From Eunapius fragilis (taxonomy: Eukaryota > Porifera > Demospongiae > Spongillida > Spongillidae), in contig OY811972.1 of NCBI GenBank assembly GCA_963681505.1, positions 8,946,775 to 9,010,774 on the forward strand: DNA of 64,000 bases. Direction: 5' to 3'. The notes below the pieces were generated by a model. The model saw only the letters and a list, made by a program, of their open reading frames with translations. It ran no database searches and was not told the origin of the DNA. The translations under genes and the position numbers were made by a program. The first letter of the stretch is position 1. The number at the start of each line of letters is the position of its first letter. Below, in pieces: positions 45,545-55,815 of the stretch.

Positions 45545-46145
45545 CACTCCCACTGTAATAGAGCTCCATCAATCGAGTAAACAGATGCCTAATTGACGCG
45601 CAAATTTTAATTTTTACCATAATAGATTAATAGCCAACTTACATTTGTATTTTATTCAGCATAAATTAGTGCGGTACAGTATAGATGGTACAGGTCTTTG
45701 GATGTTGTATAGTATAATACCTAATGTAGCTCTCCACGTGCACATAAGCTTAAGCCAGTAAGATGTCAATGATTTGATTACATGTAGCTGCATGTGTTAA
45801 TACATGCGTATTTTACGCTATAAAGTTAGATGTGGGTTCTAATACACACCTTGGCATAAGATTATAATCTAGAAGAGTGCCTGTCTAACCTGAGAACTGA
45901 ACCACACATGATAACATTTGTTGGATCGATAGAACATCTCTAAGGCCATGAAGCTTCTGCCTTAGTAGTGTGTTTGCGTACTTCAGTATTTTTCTTAACG
46001 TTTTTTTTTACACAACGAAATTTACAAGCATCAAATAACTATGCAGAGGCTCTCAGCTTCAGACGACACCAGACATGACATAATGGCCCTAGCTGCAGGC
46101 CACACTAAGTTAAGGTGACAATACTAGTAAAGATTATCAAGCCGT
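45545..46145. other. Sequence without recognised gene
   Basis: Starts with the remainder of the exon-like block split by the foldback element, then about 550 bp of AT-rich DNA with nothing recognised. Confidence 0.5.
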
Positions 46146-46149
46146 GACC

Positions 46150-46370
46150 ACATGACGTTGTGGCAAGACATGCAGCCAGCCACCAGAGGAAGGTTTTCTG
46201 TGCTCCCTTGCCCCAACAACAGTAAGCCTCAGCTTTATGTGTTATGCTCACCCAGTCCATTTGATGGCATTGGCATCATGCAAAGCTATGCAGACCCACA
46301 AGTCAGATCCACTTCCAAGATACTTAGCAGTGAGGAACAGTGAGGTCAAATGCAGCTGGCTTGTCACATT
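46150..46370 (-). mobile_element. Heavily degraded RLE C-terminal fragment
   Basis: Minus strand reads SGSDLWVCIALHDANAIK and, in another frame, CCWGKGAQKTF. These align with the HNANDAKC and YGCWGAEAQGS blocks of the RLE elements. It is strongly diverged and stop-containing. Confidence 0.45.
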
Positions 46371-46374
46371 CCCC

Positions 46375-47265
46375 AGCAGTCTGGAACAAGTACATATTAG
46401 TGGGACATGACTGAGGATATGTTCTGAGAGCAAAAGGGTGTCAAATTGAAGGGAACATGGTTGCGGGAAACATAAATTAGTACATTGAAATCATTGCAAT
46501 CAACCACACTAGATGCCTTTATAGTATATTTGTTGTTAATTCTTTTAAGTGTGGCAGTGATGATCGAGGGAAGCTGACCAAAGTAGAAAACAGACCTACT
46601 GAAATTATGAGGTGATGAAGCTAGAGAGTAGATTGGCAAAAGCACTTGTGGCCACACTACACACTCCTCCCTTATCACTTAGTAGCTAGGTACTTCACTA
46701 CCTTTACAGCAAAGTCTTAGAGAACAATTATACTATGCCAATTGGTAACAAGAATTAAAAGAAATCAGAACATTATTTTAAAACCTGGAGGTGTTCTATT
46801 GTAATAGGGAATGAGGAGTAGCTAGTGTATGATATGCCATGGACGTGCACACTATACAGAGGTATTCTTATTAAGGTATTGTGTTGGCAGTTGTTATTGT
46901 GATATATGGATGTTCTCCCCTGGCTCGGCATTGAAGCTGTGTGCTCAAATGAGTTTGAGCTGGAGATAATGTTGGCTCCAGTACAGAATGCTCCAGTAGG
47001 TAGTCTGGTAGCACACAGATGACATTATAAATCCTGGTAGGTAATTCTGGGCACCATGGTTACATGCCACAGACCACACTTTTTTGCCCATGGTGTACAA
47101 AACATCATTATATGTAAACACATGTACATTGTAATACATCATCATCACACACAGGGGGAGAAATTATGAGGCAATATGTATGGCAGGGTGCAATGAGCCT
47201 AGCCTAGTAATCAGCAGGAGACAGGAGTGCCCGTGCGTTGGCTCACATCAAAGTCAGGCTAAGCT
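46375..47265. other. Sequence without recognised gene
   Basis: AT-rich; no repeat family or coding pattern recognised. The duplication boundary lies near its right end. Confidence 0.5.
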
Positions 47266-47269
47266 TGCC

Positions 47270-48312
47270 ATACAATAGACAGGTAGCATGGGACTTGGAG
47301 CAATTTCCCCTGGTGGCTAGGTGAGAGGCAAGGGGTGTCAAAGTCTGCATGGCTTCTGCACCCCAGCACATAAGTCTCCACTGCTATGGGGATACATGTC
47401 CAGCCTAGCTCTGAGCACTTGGCATCATTAGCATTGTGCTTGCACACCTCAGCTGCCATAGCTGCAGATCCACTTGTCACACCCGCTTCCAATAATGTAC
47501 TTGAATTTAGCATAGATGTGACAGTCAGATCTAGAGCTGCTGGTTTGCCCAAATCCCGATGAGGGATAAGGATGTCTGCTGGCCATGTTATATGTCCTTC
47601 ATGCCCCAAACCACTTCCTGCTTCAACTTGAGGACCCAAACAGGCTCGTCGACAAGATTCTAAGAGGGCATCCCTGAGCCTGTTGTGCCGCGACACCACA
47701 TCTCCTCCGTGCTTGCATGTTAAGGCATGGTGGCCTAAAGGGTCCAAAGTATGGGATGGCAAAAGGAGCAAACAGGAATATCAGTAAAAGCAATGTCCAA
47801 CCACCACTTTACAGCAATCTGAAACTCAGCAGGTTCAAGATGGAGATTCAGCTTGAGGGAAGGAATCACAGAGAGCCAAGCAGCTGCATGTGGTGAAGAA
47901 ATGGAAAGCAGACGTGCTTTGTCAGGCAAGGAGACCTTATCAAGTAACACACTTAAATCATGATCTTCAATTTTGCCAGACAGAGATCTTTGGTGCATCA
48001 CAACATCAAGATGATCCAACACTAAGGCATCATCAGAGGAGACAAGTTCATTAAAAACCTTGATGGATTTCGGCTAGGTGCTTGCAAGAAGATGAGCAGA
48101 CACCAGAAGCACTTAAAGAGGATATGTAGGCAGCTGAACTGTGTTCTGAAAGACTATGGAGCCCAAGGCCCCCTCTGCTTAGGCTGAGTTGGGCTTGTTG
48201 CCATGCAACATTGGGTGTGTCTATCGCGGTGCATTCAGAAAAACAGCGACGGACATCATCATCAAAGAATTGCAAAGCCTCACCAATTAAGGCTGGGGGT
48301 AGATCTAGCAAG
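47270..48312 (-). mobile_element. RLE-type retrotransposon, second subfamily (unit 2)
   Basis: Paralogous copy of 35000-36070 produced by the segmental duplication: same 5' truncation point and same downstream flank. Its 3' side diverges below about 47295, which helps place the duplication boundary. The endonuclease core WPADILIPHRD then ALDLTV is kept. Confidence 0.72.
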
Positions 48313-48461
48313 GTGCACCAACTGATAGTGTAAAATTATTGGGCCAATGTTCACAAATTGTGTGTATGTAATTATTAGGCTGTGTTCACCAACAGTGTAT
48401 TGTACAATTATTAAAATAAATTGTGTGATCAACCAAACGGCTGCAATTATTTAATGTTCTA

Positions 48462-48636
48462 CAGTCTACCCTCAATATAGTCCGGGCTACGGGAACCCCC
48501 AAATAAGCGGACTGTAGGACAAACGGATAATAGCGATGCGAAGTTTAGCTTACAAAGGGTTAGTAGTTGGCAAGAAAAATAGCGGACATTATCGCGGATG
48601 GACTGTATCGAAGTGGACACTATCGAGGGTAGACTG
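48462..48636. mobile_element. pogo/Tigger-like MITE, 175 bp
   Basis: Ends CAGTCTACCCTCAATATAG and CTATCGAGGGTAGACTG, flanked by TA at 48460-48461 and 48637-48638. Unit 1 has the empty site (GTTCTACTTTG at 36227-36237). The CAGT..ACCCTC termini and TA duplication are typical of pogo/Tigger elements. Non-coding. Confidence 0.8.
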
Positions 48637-48702
48637 TACTTTGTGATAGAGACTTTCCTAAAAAGATTAAATAAAAATGAACACATAGAAAATTAACGGG
48701 CA

Positions 48703-48914
48703 TAGTGGTAGTTTAAGTGGTGATTGACTTGAGCTATCATCCCTGAAGGCTAAACCTAACTTGTCTGAAGGCTAAACCTAACTAGGCCCAGCTTGTACCA
48801 GGCATACAGCCCCAGACTAGGTGCCTGGTTCGAGCTGGGCCTACAGGTAGTTAGGTTCAGCCTATAGAGATGGTAAAACGATAGCTTACCTCGATTACCA
48901 CTTAAACTACACCT
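48703..48914. mobile_element. Palindromic MITE A (unit 2)
   Basis: Duplicate of 36296-36475; the GAAGGCTAAACCTAACT box occurs twice here. Confidence 0.65.
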
Positions 48915-49736
48915 ACATGTATATGTATGCCAAATTAGTGTGTCAAGGAATGAAACTTAAAAGAAAAAAGAAAGTGATCCAGAGAGAAGAGTTAGTGGGA
49001 TGGACATCAGGATCACCTTAGTGACCAAATCTGGGTCTGGGTGAAGTAAGGTACTGTACACCTTGCTAAACTTGTGACTTCACCAATAGACAACTTCAGG
49101 AATGTTGATTGAATAGATATAATTGCCTTTGACGTCACATCCGGAGTACACGCGTCGAAGCGTTCGTGTTCTAAATGCTAGAGCTAAACAAGCACAACTT
49201 ACAGTTACTGTATCCCATAAGCACGTAAGCGAGTAGAATGCTTTGAAAGATGTTGTTCAGTTGTTTTGTGTAATCTCAGACTTAGCCACGTGGACAACTT
49301 ACATGAATCTATCAGAGATAATATATAGAGGGATTGGCAACGAGTTCACTTAACGCTAATTAACGCGTGCCATCCGCACGTGAATCCATAGAAATTTCCT
49401 GTTCCCCTAAGTTTCCAGGCAACCTTGTACAGGCACTTTGAGTATGAAAAGCTAGACATAAGTCCACTGATCTGACAACCAGTTTTGCTTTATTCCTCAA
49501 TCAACTATAATCCTAGAGGAATGGATTGGCATTGACCTTTGGATGATATGGTTTACTAGCTTAATCCTTGCTAACTTACAAGTTACAAAAGTCATATTTA
49601 TATCCTGGAGGCTTCACGACCATGCAGCACTAATTGCATTGATACAGAGCCACCATAACTTGGTGCACTGTGAACCTTACAAACATGTAATGGCCTGTTC
49701 CAGTAAAAGAAGTGGGGTTTGGGCATGTGAAGGTGT

Positions 49737-49971
49737 TGGGGGGAGGGGGGGGGGGTTGCTAATTTGGCGGAATTTATATAGTTACAGTAAAGAGTGGGAG
49801 GGAAGATGAGAGTGACAGGACTGTTTTGCCTTTTGTGCAGCCATGCATTATCCAAATTCTACTCGATCCAGACCCCCTTCACAGTGCACCAGCTCCTGAA
49901 CCCATTCCATTACATCACAACTGCTCCTGTTGAATCCCTTTGTCCCACACCCCCACACCCCCCCCCCCCCC
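49737..49971. repeat. Poly-G / poly-C pair
   Basis: A G-rich run at about 49737-49756 and a C-rich run at about 49950-49970 face each other and could pair into a hairpin. Confidence 0.6.
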
Positions 49972-50286
49972 AACTCTCACACACTCTTCCAAGCAACAAT
50001 AAATCCCATCCCCTCACCACAAATGACAAATGGAATTGTGTAGGGGGTATTTTAAGGTTACATTCGAGATGGGTGTGAGGAGTAGAGTAGGATCGTTTGA
50101 AACCAATTGGACTTTTAAGCAGTAGTGGTTTCATGCTAAACTTTTATACACACTCTTGTCAACGGTAATAAAAGCTGGATACAGCAGGCTAGTGGTAGTA
50201 CTCAACGATCAAGAAACAGACTATTCTCGCGAGGCTGTGGGCGCTCGCCGTTCTTTTGCGAATAAATTCACATTCTCTTCGAAAAA

Positions 50287-50640
50287 ATGCAGGTTGTCAA
50301 CCAAACGCGTGGTGCACATCACTATACTTGGACGCTAAAATGTAAGGAATGTGCTACAAGCCAGTATCGGTTTTATAGTACTAGCTTGCTTAGCAATGAC
50401 TACACTGTCCCACAAGATTTGCATACTCGATATGTTATACGGGTGGTACTGAGCGCGTTATTGGCAAAACAAGAATGGCACGCTAAAATACAACCATTTT
50501 TAAGTTGGGGTAACGGATTTCAGAAAGAACTACCCGTCGATTCACTAGATACTGTCCCACAAAAAAGAGCGCACCCAACATTGGAATTTTTCGCTGAACT
50601 TGGACAAAAAAAAAATGACGCGAAGAACTCTCGATCCTGA
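50287..50640 (+). CDS. Short open frame upstream in ISL2EU, unrecognised
   Basis: 117 residues, starting MQVVNQTRGAHHYTW. No family recognised. Same strand as the YqaJ gene and about 230 bp before its SAP exon. It could be a first exon, a nested insertion or a chance frame. Confidence 0.3.
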   Translation: MQVVNQTRGAHHYTWTLKCKECATSQYRFYSTSLLSNDYTVPQDLHTRYVIRVVLSALLAKQEWHAKIQPFLSWGNGFQKELPVDSLDTVPQKRAHPTLEFFAELGQKKNDAKNSRS

Positions 50641-50645
50641 AAAGC

Positions 50646-52794
50646 TTGTTAAAATACACATATACAATAACCTGCTTGCGTACTACAGTGAAACGTGCTT
50701 ATCCATCTTTGTTCCAAAACGCCAGCGAATTTTCGTACCCCTTTCACACTTCGATGTACGTGTTATTCACAGCAGGTCGGATGGCACACATAAAATTGCA
50801 AATATCTATGGCTCACGTGACGCGTTGCCAATCCCTCTATATATTATCTCTGAATCTATCTTCGTCAGGAGATACCTGCAGCACAGCCGAGCTTTCTGAA
50901 AACGACATCCCTGGCGCTTCATTGACTGAACCATTAGAGGCCCACAATGTGGCAGCACTAAAATGGTGGCTTCTTTGCCGTGGGATAAAAGTTAAGTCAT
51001 CTAGTAGAAAAAAGGAGATAATAGAGAGGATCAGGGAAGCTATGAGAAGTGGAGCAAAGGTCATTGACGTGGACGGCTCATATGTTGCTCGCAAACGGCA
51101 ACTACAGTGCGAGATTATAAACGAACCAACAGGCTTGGTCACCGATATTGGCTTACCTATTACTGGTTGGGAGGTTATTTCAGCTGAGAATTACAAGTCT
51201 TACTCATGCAAGATGCCTACAGTTACCCTTGGTCAGTAATACATGACGCAGATATACATAATTATTGTAGTTTATCTTCCTTGTTAGGAATTCTCTATGA
51301 ATACCTTGCAAAAGGTGTTGGTCGATCACAAGACAAGGGTGCTTTCAGAGCAATCTCAAGGGGCTACAACCACTGGGCATCAGGAAGGATAGAGAGGGTT
51401 GAAATAAACACACGACATCCAAACTTGTGTCATGTGCAATGCATAATGAAGCCATCAATGAAAGTAGGAAAGTACCATGTATATGTTTTGCTTGACCATG
51501 AAGGAACCTTGGCATCTATAAAAAAGGCTACCTGTGAATGTCCTGCTGGGTAGGTTGGAGTATACACATGATATGTGCCTGTGCATGTACATCTTTGTTT
51601 CCCAAATACAGAAAATCAGCTTCCTGCACACATATTTCAGCATTGCTACATGCTCTAGTGACAATGACATCTATGAATGTGTCTGGACATCAAGATGAAA
51701 AAGACACTGAACTACCAGTCACATCTTATTTATGTAAATGGAATGTTCCTCGGGTACGAAAAGATTGCACTTTAAGGATATCAGAACAAAAATTTCAGAA
51801 ACATGATTATAGACAGTTGAAGAAGGCTAAGTATAGCAGTGTGCAAGATTTTGACCCAAGGCCACTTCAATACAGGGGTACAGCAAAAACAGAGCTTGAA
51901 GCATTATTAAGTAAAGTGAAAGGAAAAGGGCTGGGTATTTCATTGCTACTTGACCCAACATATTGTGACAGAAATACAGTAAAAAGTACTCCAGTTGCAC
52001 CAGGCTTACCTACACAGCTACAGTTAGAAGAATTCATTCATCAGTTTAAATTGAGCCTCTCTTTATCAGAAGAAAAGATAAATGAAGTTGAATTTAATAC
52101 AAGGGAACAACGCAACTCACCATTGTGGTTTTCTGCTCGAAAATATAGACTGACAGCATCAACGTTTGGAGAAATTTTCCATTTTCAGCCAGACACAACT
52201 CCTGATCGCATTGTTCTTAGACTATTGAAGGGCAAACAGTTTACATGTCCTTCTGTACAATGGGGAATAGAAAATGAACCAGTGGCAATTCAAGCTTATA
52301 TAAAGCATCAGCAGACAAATGGTCACCATGGATTGACTGTTGACCCTGTTGGATTTCTTATCAGCAAAGACTATCCATTCCCTGGTGCATCTGCAGATGG
52401 CACTGTCCATGATCCTACAAGTGACCAACAGTTAGGATTTCTTGAAGTTAAGTGCCCCTATACACATCGTTGCCTTTCACCGTATGAAGCCAGTCAAGAT
52501 AAGTCTTTTTATTGTTGCCCTTCAGACAACAAAACTATAACCCTGAAGTGCAATAGTAACTACTACTGCCAAGTGCAAGGACAAATGGCAGTTGGAAAGA
52601 GGCCTTGGTGCGACTTTGTTGTGTATACAACAAAGGGCATCAATGTTGAACGAATCAGGTTTAACCCAGACTACTGGGCTGAAGTACTAATGAAATTAAC
52701 AGATTTTTATGACAAGTGCTTTGCTCCAGAACTGGTTAGCCCGCTACATGTTCTAGGACAAAAAGTACGAGATCTGCGATCAAATGATCTGTAA
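50646..52794 (+). CDS. ISL2EU second protein: SAP - SWIM zinc finger - YqaJ nuclease
   Basis: Three exons: up to 51231, 51288-51549 and 51612-52794, with introns of 56 bp (GTCAGT...TTGTTAG) and 62 bp (GTAGGT...ATACAG). Order: SAP DNA-binding motif (LEAHNVAALKWWLLCRGIKV), SWIM-type C-x-C ... C-x-H formed across the second intron (CECPAG / KSASCTHISALLHAL), then a YqaJ/lambda-exonuclease-like domain with RLTASTFGEI, GIENEPVAIQAY, PGASADG, FLEVKCPYTH and YYCQVQGQMAV. The E-x-K and preceding D motifs of the nuclease are kept, so this gene looks intact. The N-terminus is uncertain: an acceptor at 50868 suggests an upstream exon not identified here. Confidence 0.8.
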
Positions 52795-52905
52795 GCATAC
52801 AAACACATCATTCTTTACAAAAATTATGAACACCGTATTGAAAATATAAAATGCTATTGTTATCTCAATGACAACTATCATCTGAGTCTGAGCATGCATG
52901 ATCAT

Positions 52906-53030
52906 CATCTGTATCATCCAATGTTTGAATATATGTATCCACATCTGTGTCACTTAAGTCAGTCACATCATCTGTATCATCCAATGTTTGAATATATATG
53001 TATCCACATCTGTGTCACTTAAGTCAGTCA
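52906..53030. repeat. Direct ~62-bp duplication at transposase 3' end
   Basis: ATCATCTGTATCATCCAATG...CACTTAAGTCAGTCA occurs twice in tandem; the right copy encodes the transposase tail (LSDTDVDTYIF). Confidence 0.8.
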
Positions 53031-54508
53031 TAGCAGGTACAAGGGCAGGTTGAAAGTTTGTTAACCATGCACAAACACTTACAATGTGGTTGGTAAGCCG
53101 TATCATTGACAGAGGAATCTCTTCCTTTAAAATAGAATAGCTTTTTATTCTTCGAATAGCTCGTTCTACATGAATTCGAAGTGATGCAATGTTTCTCCCT
53201 TTTAACACATCATCTGGAGACAACTGGTTACCACCATCAAGAAAAGGTGGTATATTAAGGTCAACTCCAATTTCTTTTAGCTGGTCTTTAATTGTAAAAC
53301 CTTTGTCCGCCATGATTGAAATCCCATTTTTTCCTTCTAGTTTCTTTAGAAATCCTGACACTCTAGTTAGTTCAACATCAGATATTGAACCGACATATAA
53401 AGGTGAGATATAACTGATGGCACCATTGGGAGTACAGGCTATCAAAAATTTAGCTGTATTGTGATGCTTGTACTGACTCCATGTAGAGGCCTGTAAATGC
53501 AAGTCAGAGGGAGTTTGAATAAAGACTTCACTTCCATCAACTATAGCAAACGTTGAAGGGTATTTCTTAAAGAATGAATCAGGCAATGTTGCAGCAACCT
53601 GACTAGGTGAAGGCATCCATTCAATCTCATTCAAGTGTTGATAAAGAAAACAAATCCATGTATTTCGATACCTCTGACTCTGATATACCAAATCGCACTG
53701 CTAGATCCAAATTTCTTAGATTCAGCTTAAGCTTCATTAAGGTCAGAAAAAACTCATCAATTGCATCCAATGACCTTTTCCTAGCTTTCTGAGGCTTTTT
53801 TCTTTTTTCCTCCCCCCAATATGTAAGGTTTGAAACTGAGGGACCCAAAAACTCAAAAAAAGCCAACAAAATCTCATATGACTGAAACCCTGTGTACAGT
53901 TTAACAAGCTTGTCATTTTCTGCTATATCTGTAATTTTAAAGTAAACTTTCTCTTTGGTAAAAAAGTCCAGTTTCTTAGTTAACTCGTTATTCCCTTTCT
54001 CTAAAGTTTTGATTCGATCAAGCATTGCCGCAGTGTTTGTCTCACAAGCTGAATCAATATGTTCTTCAGGAATCTCGTACACTTGATAGTCTGTAATGAG
54101 TTGCTCACCCACATTTGCTATCATAGACTTTGGGAGCGTGTCAGTACTAATGGAAACTATCTGTTCATCAGGAACACTTAATTCATCATGACCATTCGGT
54201 TGCATTTGCGATATAGTAACCGAAGCCCTTCTTAATTCCCGCCCTACAGCTCTCCTGTTTCTCTCGGTGCCTTTCTTCATTGGAGATGCCAAATGTCTAC
54301 CAAGGTTAAGCTGTGGATCGTTTCTTGCATCAGCATCTAAGAAGTGTCGACTGAAAACACGATGGTACTCTTTTATCACAACACTGGTAAGGTCAAGCGC
54401 TTCAATCCATCGTAGCCTCTTCGCACGCTCTTGAGGAAAGCGATGAAAAGAAGCACTTCCATCCTTGGCCTTCGTATTTTGACATACGATGCAAACGTTT
54501 CCTGGCAT
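52963..54508 (-). pseudogene. ISL2EU THAP-DDE transposase, frameshifted
   Basis: ATG at 54508 opens MPGNVCIVCQNTKAKDG, a THAP domain with C6 and C9, FHRFP and the RW pair. The third zinc ligand is replaced: HRVFSRHF where RVCSxHF is expected. A helix-turn-helix follows (FLTLMKLKLNLRNLDLAVRF, GISESEVSKY). Near 53660 the frame is lost and coding resumes in another frame at NTWICFLYQHLNEIEWMPS. It continues through the DDE domain: FAIVDGSEVFI (D), SIMADKGF (D) and HVERAIRRIK (E). About eight bases seem to be missing at the break. All three acidic catalytic residues are present, but the protein cannot be made in one piece unless by frameshifting. Confidence 0.8.
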
Positions 54509-54754
54509 TACTGTGACTACAAAGCGCTATACTCAGTTTCTTCGACTGTACTCCGGACGTGACGTCACACATCATTAAAACTAATGAAACATTCCAGAAA
54601 GTTGTCTATTCATCACAACAGAGATGGCTTTAACATATTCATAGTTGACCAGGAGCTTGGTCAACTATGAATATTATAAGAAGCCAATTCTGTTGTGATG
54701 AATAGATTAAGTCACAAGTTCACCCAGAGCCAGATTTGGTAACTAAGGTAATCC

Positions 54755-55498
54755 TTGAGGGCATTTGGAAATAATTAACATAATTTTTCGATAATGGCCA
54801 ACCCTATGAATAATTTTAAGTTCGTTAAACAGGTCAATGTCATACTGTAGGTATTTAGTTAATTCATTCCCACAAAGAAGTAGGCAAAGTATGAAAGGTC
54901 ATGATGGAAATTAAATATTCAGTGCACAATATTTTCATTTAAAAGACGTGGGTGGTAAACATATATCGAGCAAAAGTGTGCATATCTATGAGGAGAATTT
55001 GAAGTTTAAATAATACTAATTTGATGTGGAATGACTCCATTTTAATCCGATGAATGCTCAAAATTTAACATTAACATTATTAGGCAGTTTGAGCAATTAT
55101 TAAGTCTACATATTAAATATCGCATGTACATGAATACATGTACATCAGACTTGTGTACTTTTACTATATAATTATTTCACGTGTGCTCTCCAATTCTGTA
55201 CCATGTGTTCTCATATTGTGTACAATTATAAGGCTGTGTTCAACAATTTGTACCATTACATACATGTCATGTAGCCAAGTTCATTACAATAATTAAGATT
55301 CAATAAAAAAAAAAATTTGGGCCAATTTGAAGATGAAATTTTAAGACCAATTATCCACATGTACCCAATTGTGTACTGTGTTCACCAAGTATCAGACACA
55401 CACATGATAGTTGTGTAATAACAATTACCAATAATGTTCCCCAATTCATCAATTGTTAAAACCTTATCTTTCAACAAGCCTCAATTATGGCAAGTGGG

Positions 55499-55540
<42 letters not shown>

Positions 55541-55810
55541 CGCGCGTGCCTGTAGTTAACATATAGATTTTGGTGAACCCATAAATCAATAATAGTCCTT
55601 GCAAAGGTATCAAATGCATAATGGTTCCTAAAATAATAAATACCTCTATTACACATGCATATGGTTTGCCCCCAGATTGATTTGCATTGTATGTGGTTCA
55701 GATTATATATCAGTGATCAATCAACATTATCACAAATCAACGGTTTTCACATGCACACACACGGTAACATATACACACATTCATACCAAGTATATACTGA
55801 TATCAGAATC
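54755..55810. repeat. TTCACCA-type repeat region downstream of NTPase gene (unit 2)
   Basis: Collinear with 36795-37855; (TG)n tract at 55501-55538 is longer than in unit 1. Confidence 0.65.
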
Positions 55811-55815
55811 AAAGA

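Larger units (their letters stand above)
49311..50853. repeat. Internal inverted repeat inside ISL2EU
   Basis: ATCAGAGATAATATATAGAG followed by GGATTGGCAACG at 49311-49342 is matched by its complement at 50823-50853. The interval holds poly-G and poly-C tracts and the unrecognised 117-codon frame. Confidence 0.7.
49088..54607. mobile_element. ISL2EU-type DNA transposon, 5.5 kb
   Basis: Ends AGACAACTTCAGGAATGTT and the imperfect complement AACATTCCAGAAAGTTGTCT. The 2-bp duplication AT lies at 49086-49087 and 54608-54609. Unit 1 has the exact empty site (CACCAATTCATCA at about 36643). Subterminal inverted boxes (GACGTCACATCCGGAGTAC, and GTACTCCGGACGTGACGTC) lie about 45 bp inside each end. It encodes two convergent genes: a SAP-SWIM-YqaJ protein on plus and a THAP-DDE transposase on minus. 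Both this pairing and the AT duplication are known hallmarks of ISL2EU. Confidence 0.9.

Noticed and set aside
51232..51287. Break between two YqaJ-protein frames taken first as a frameshift
   Set aside because: The 56-bp gap has GT...TTGTTAG ends and splicing restores a sensible frame, so it is an intron.
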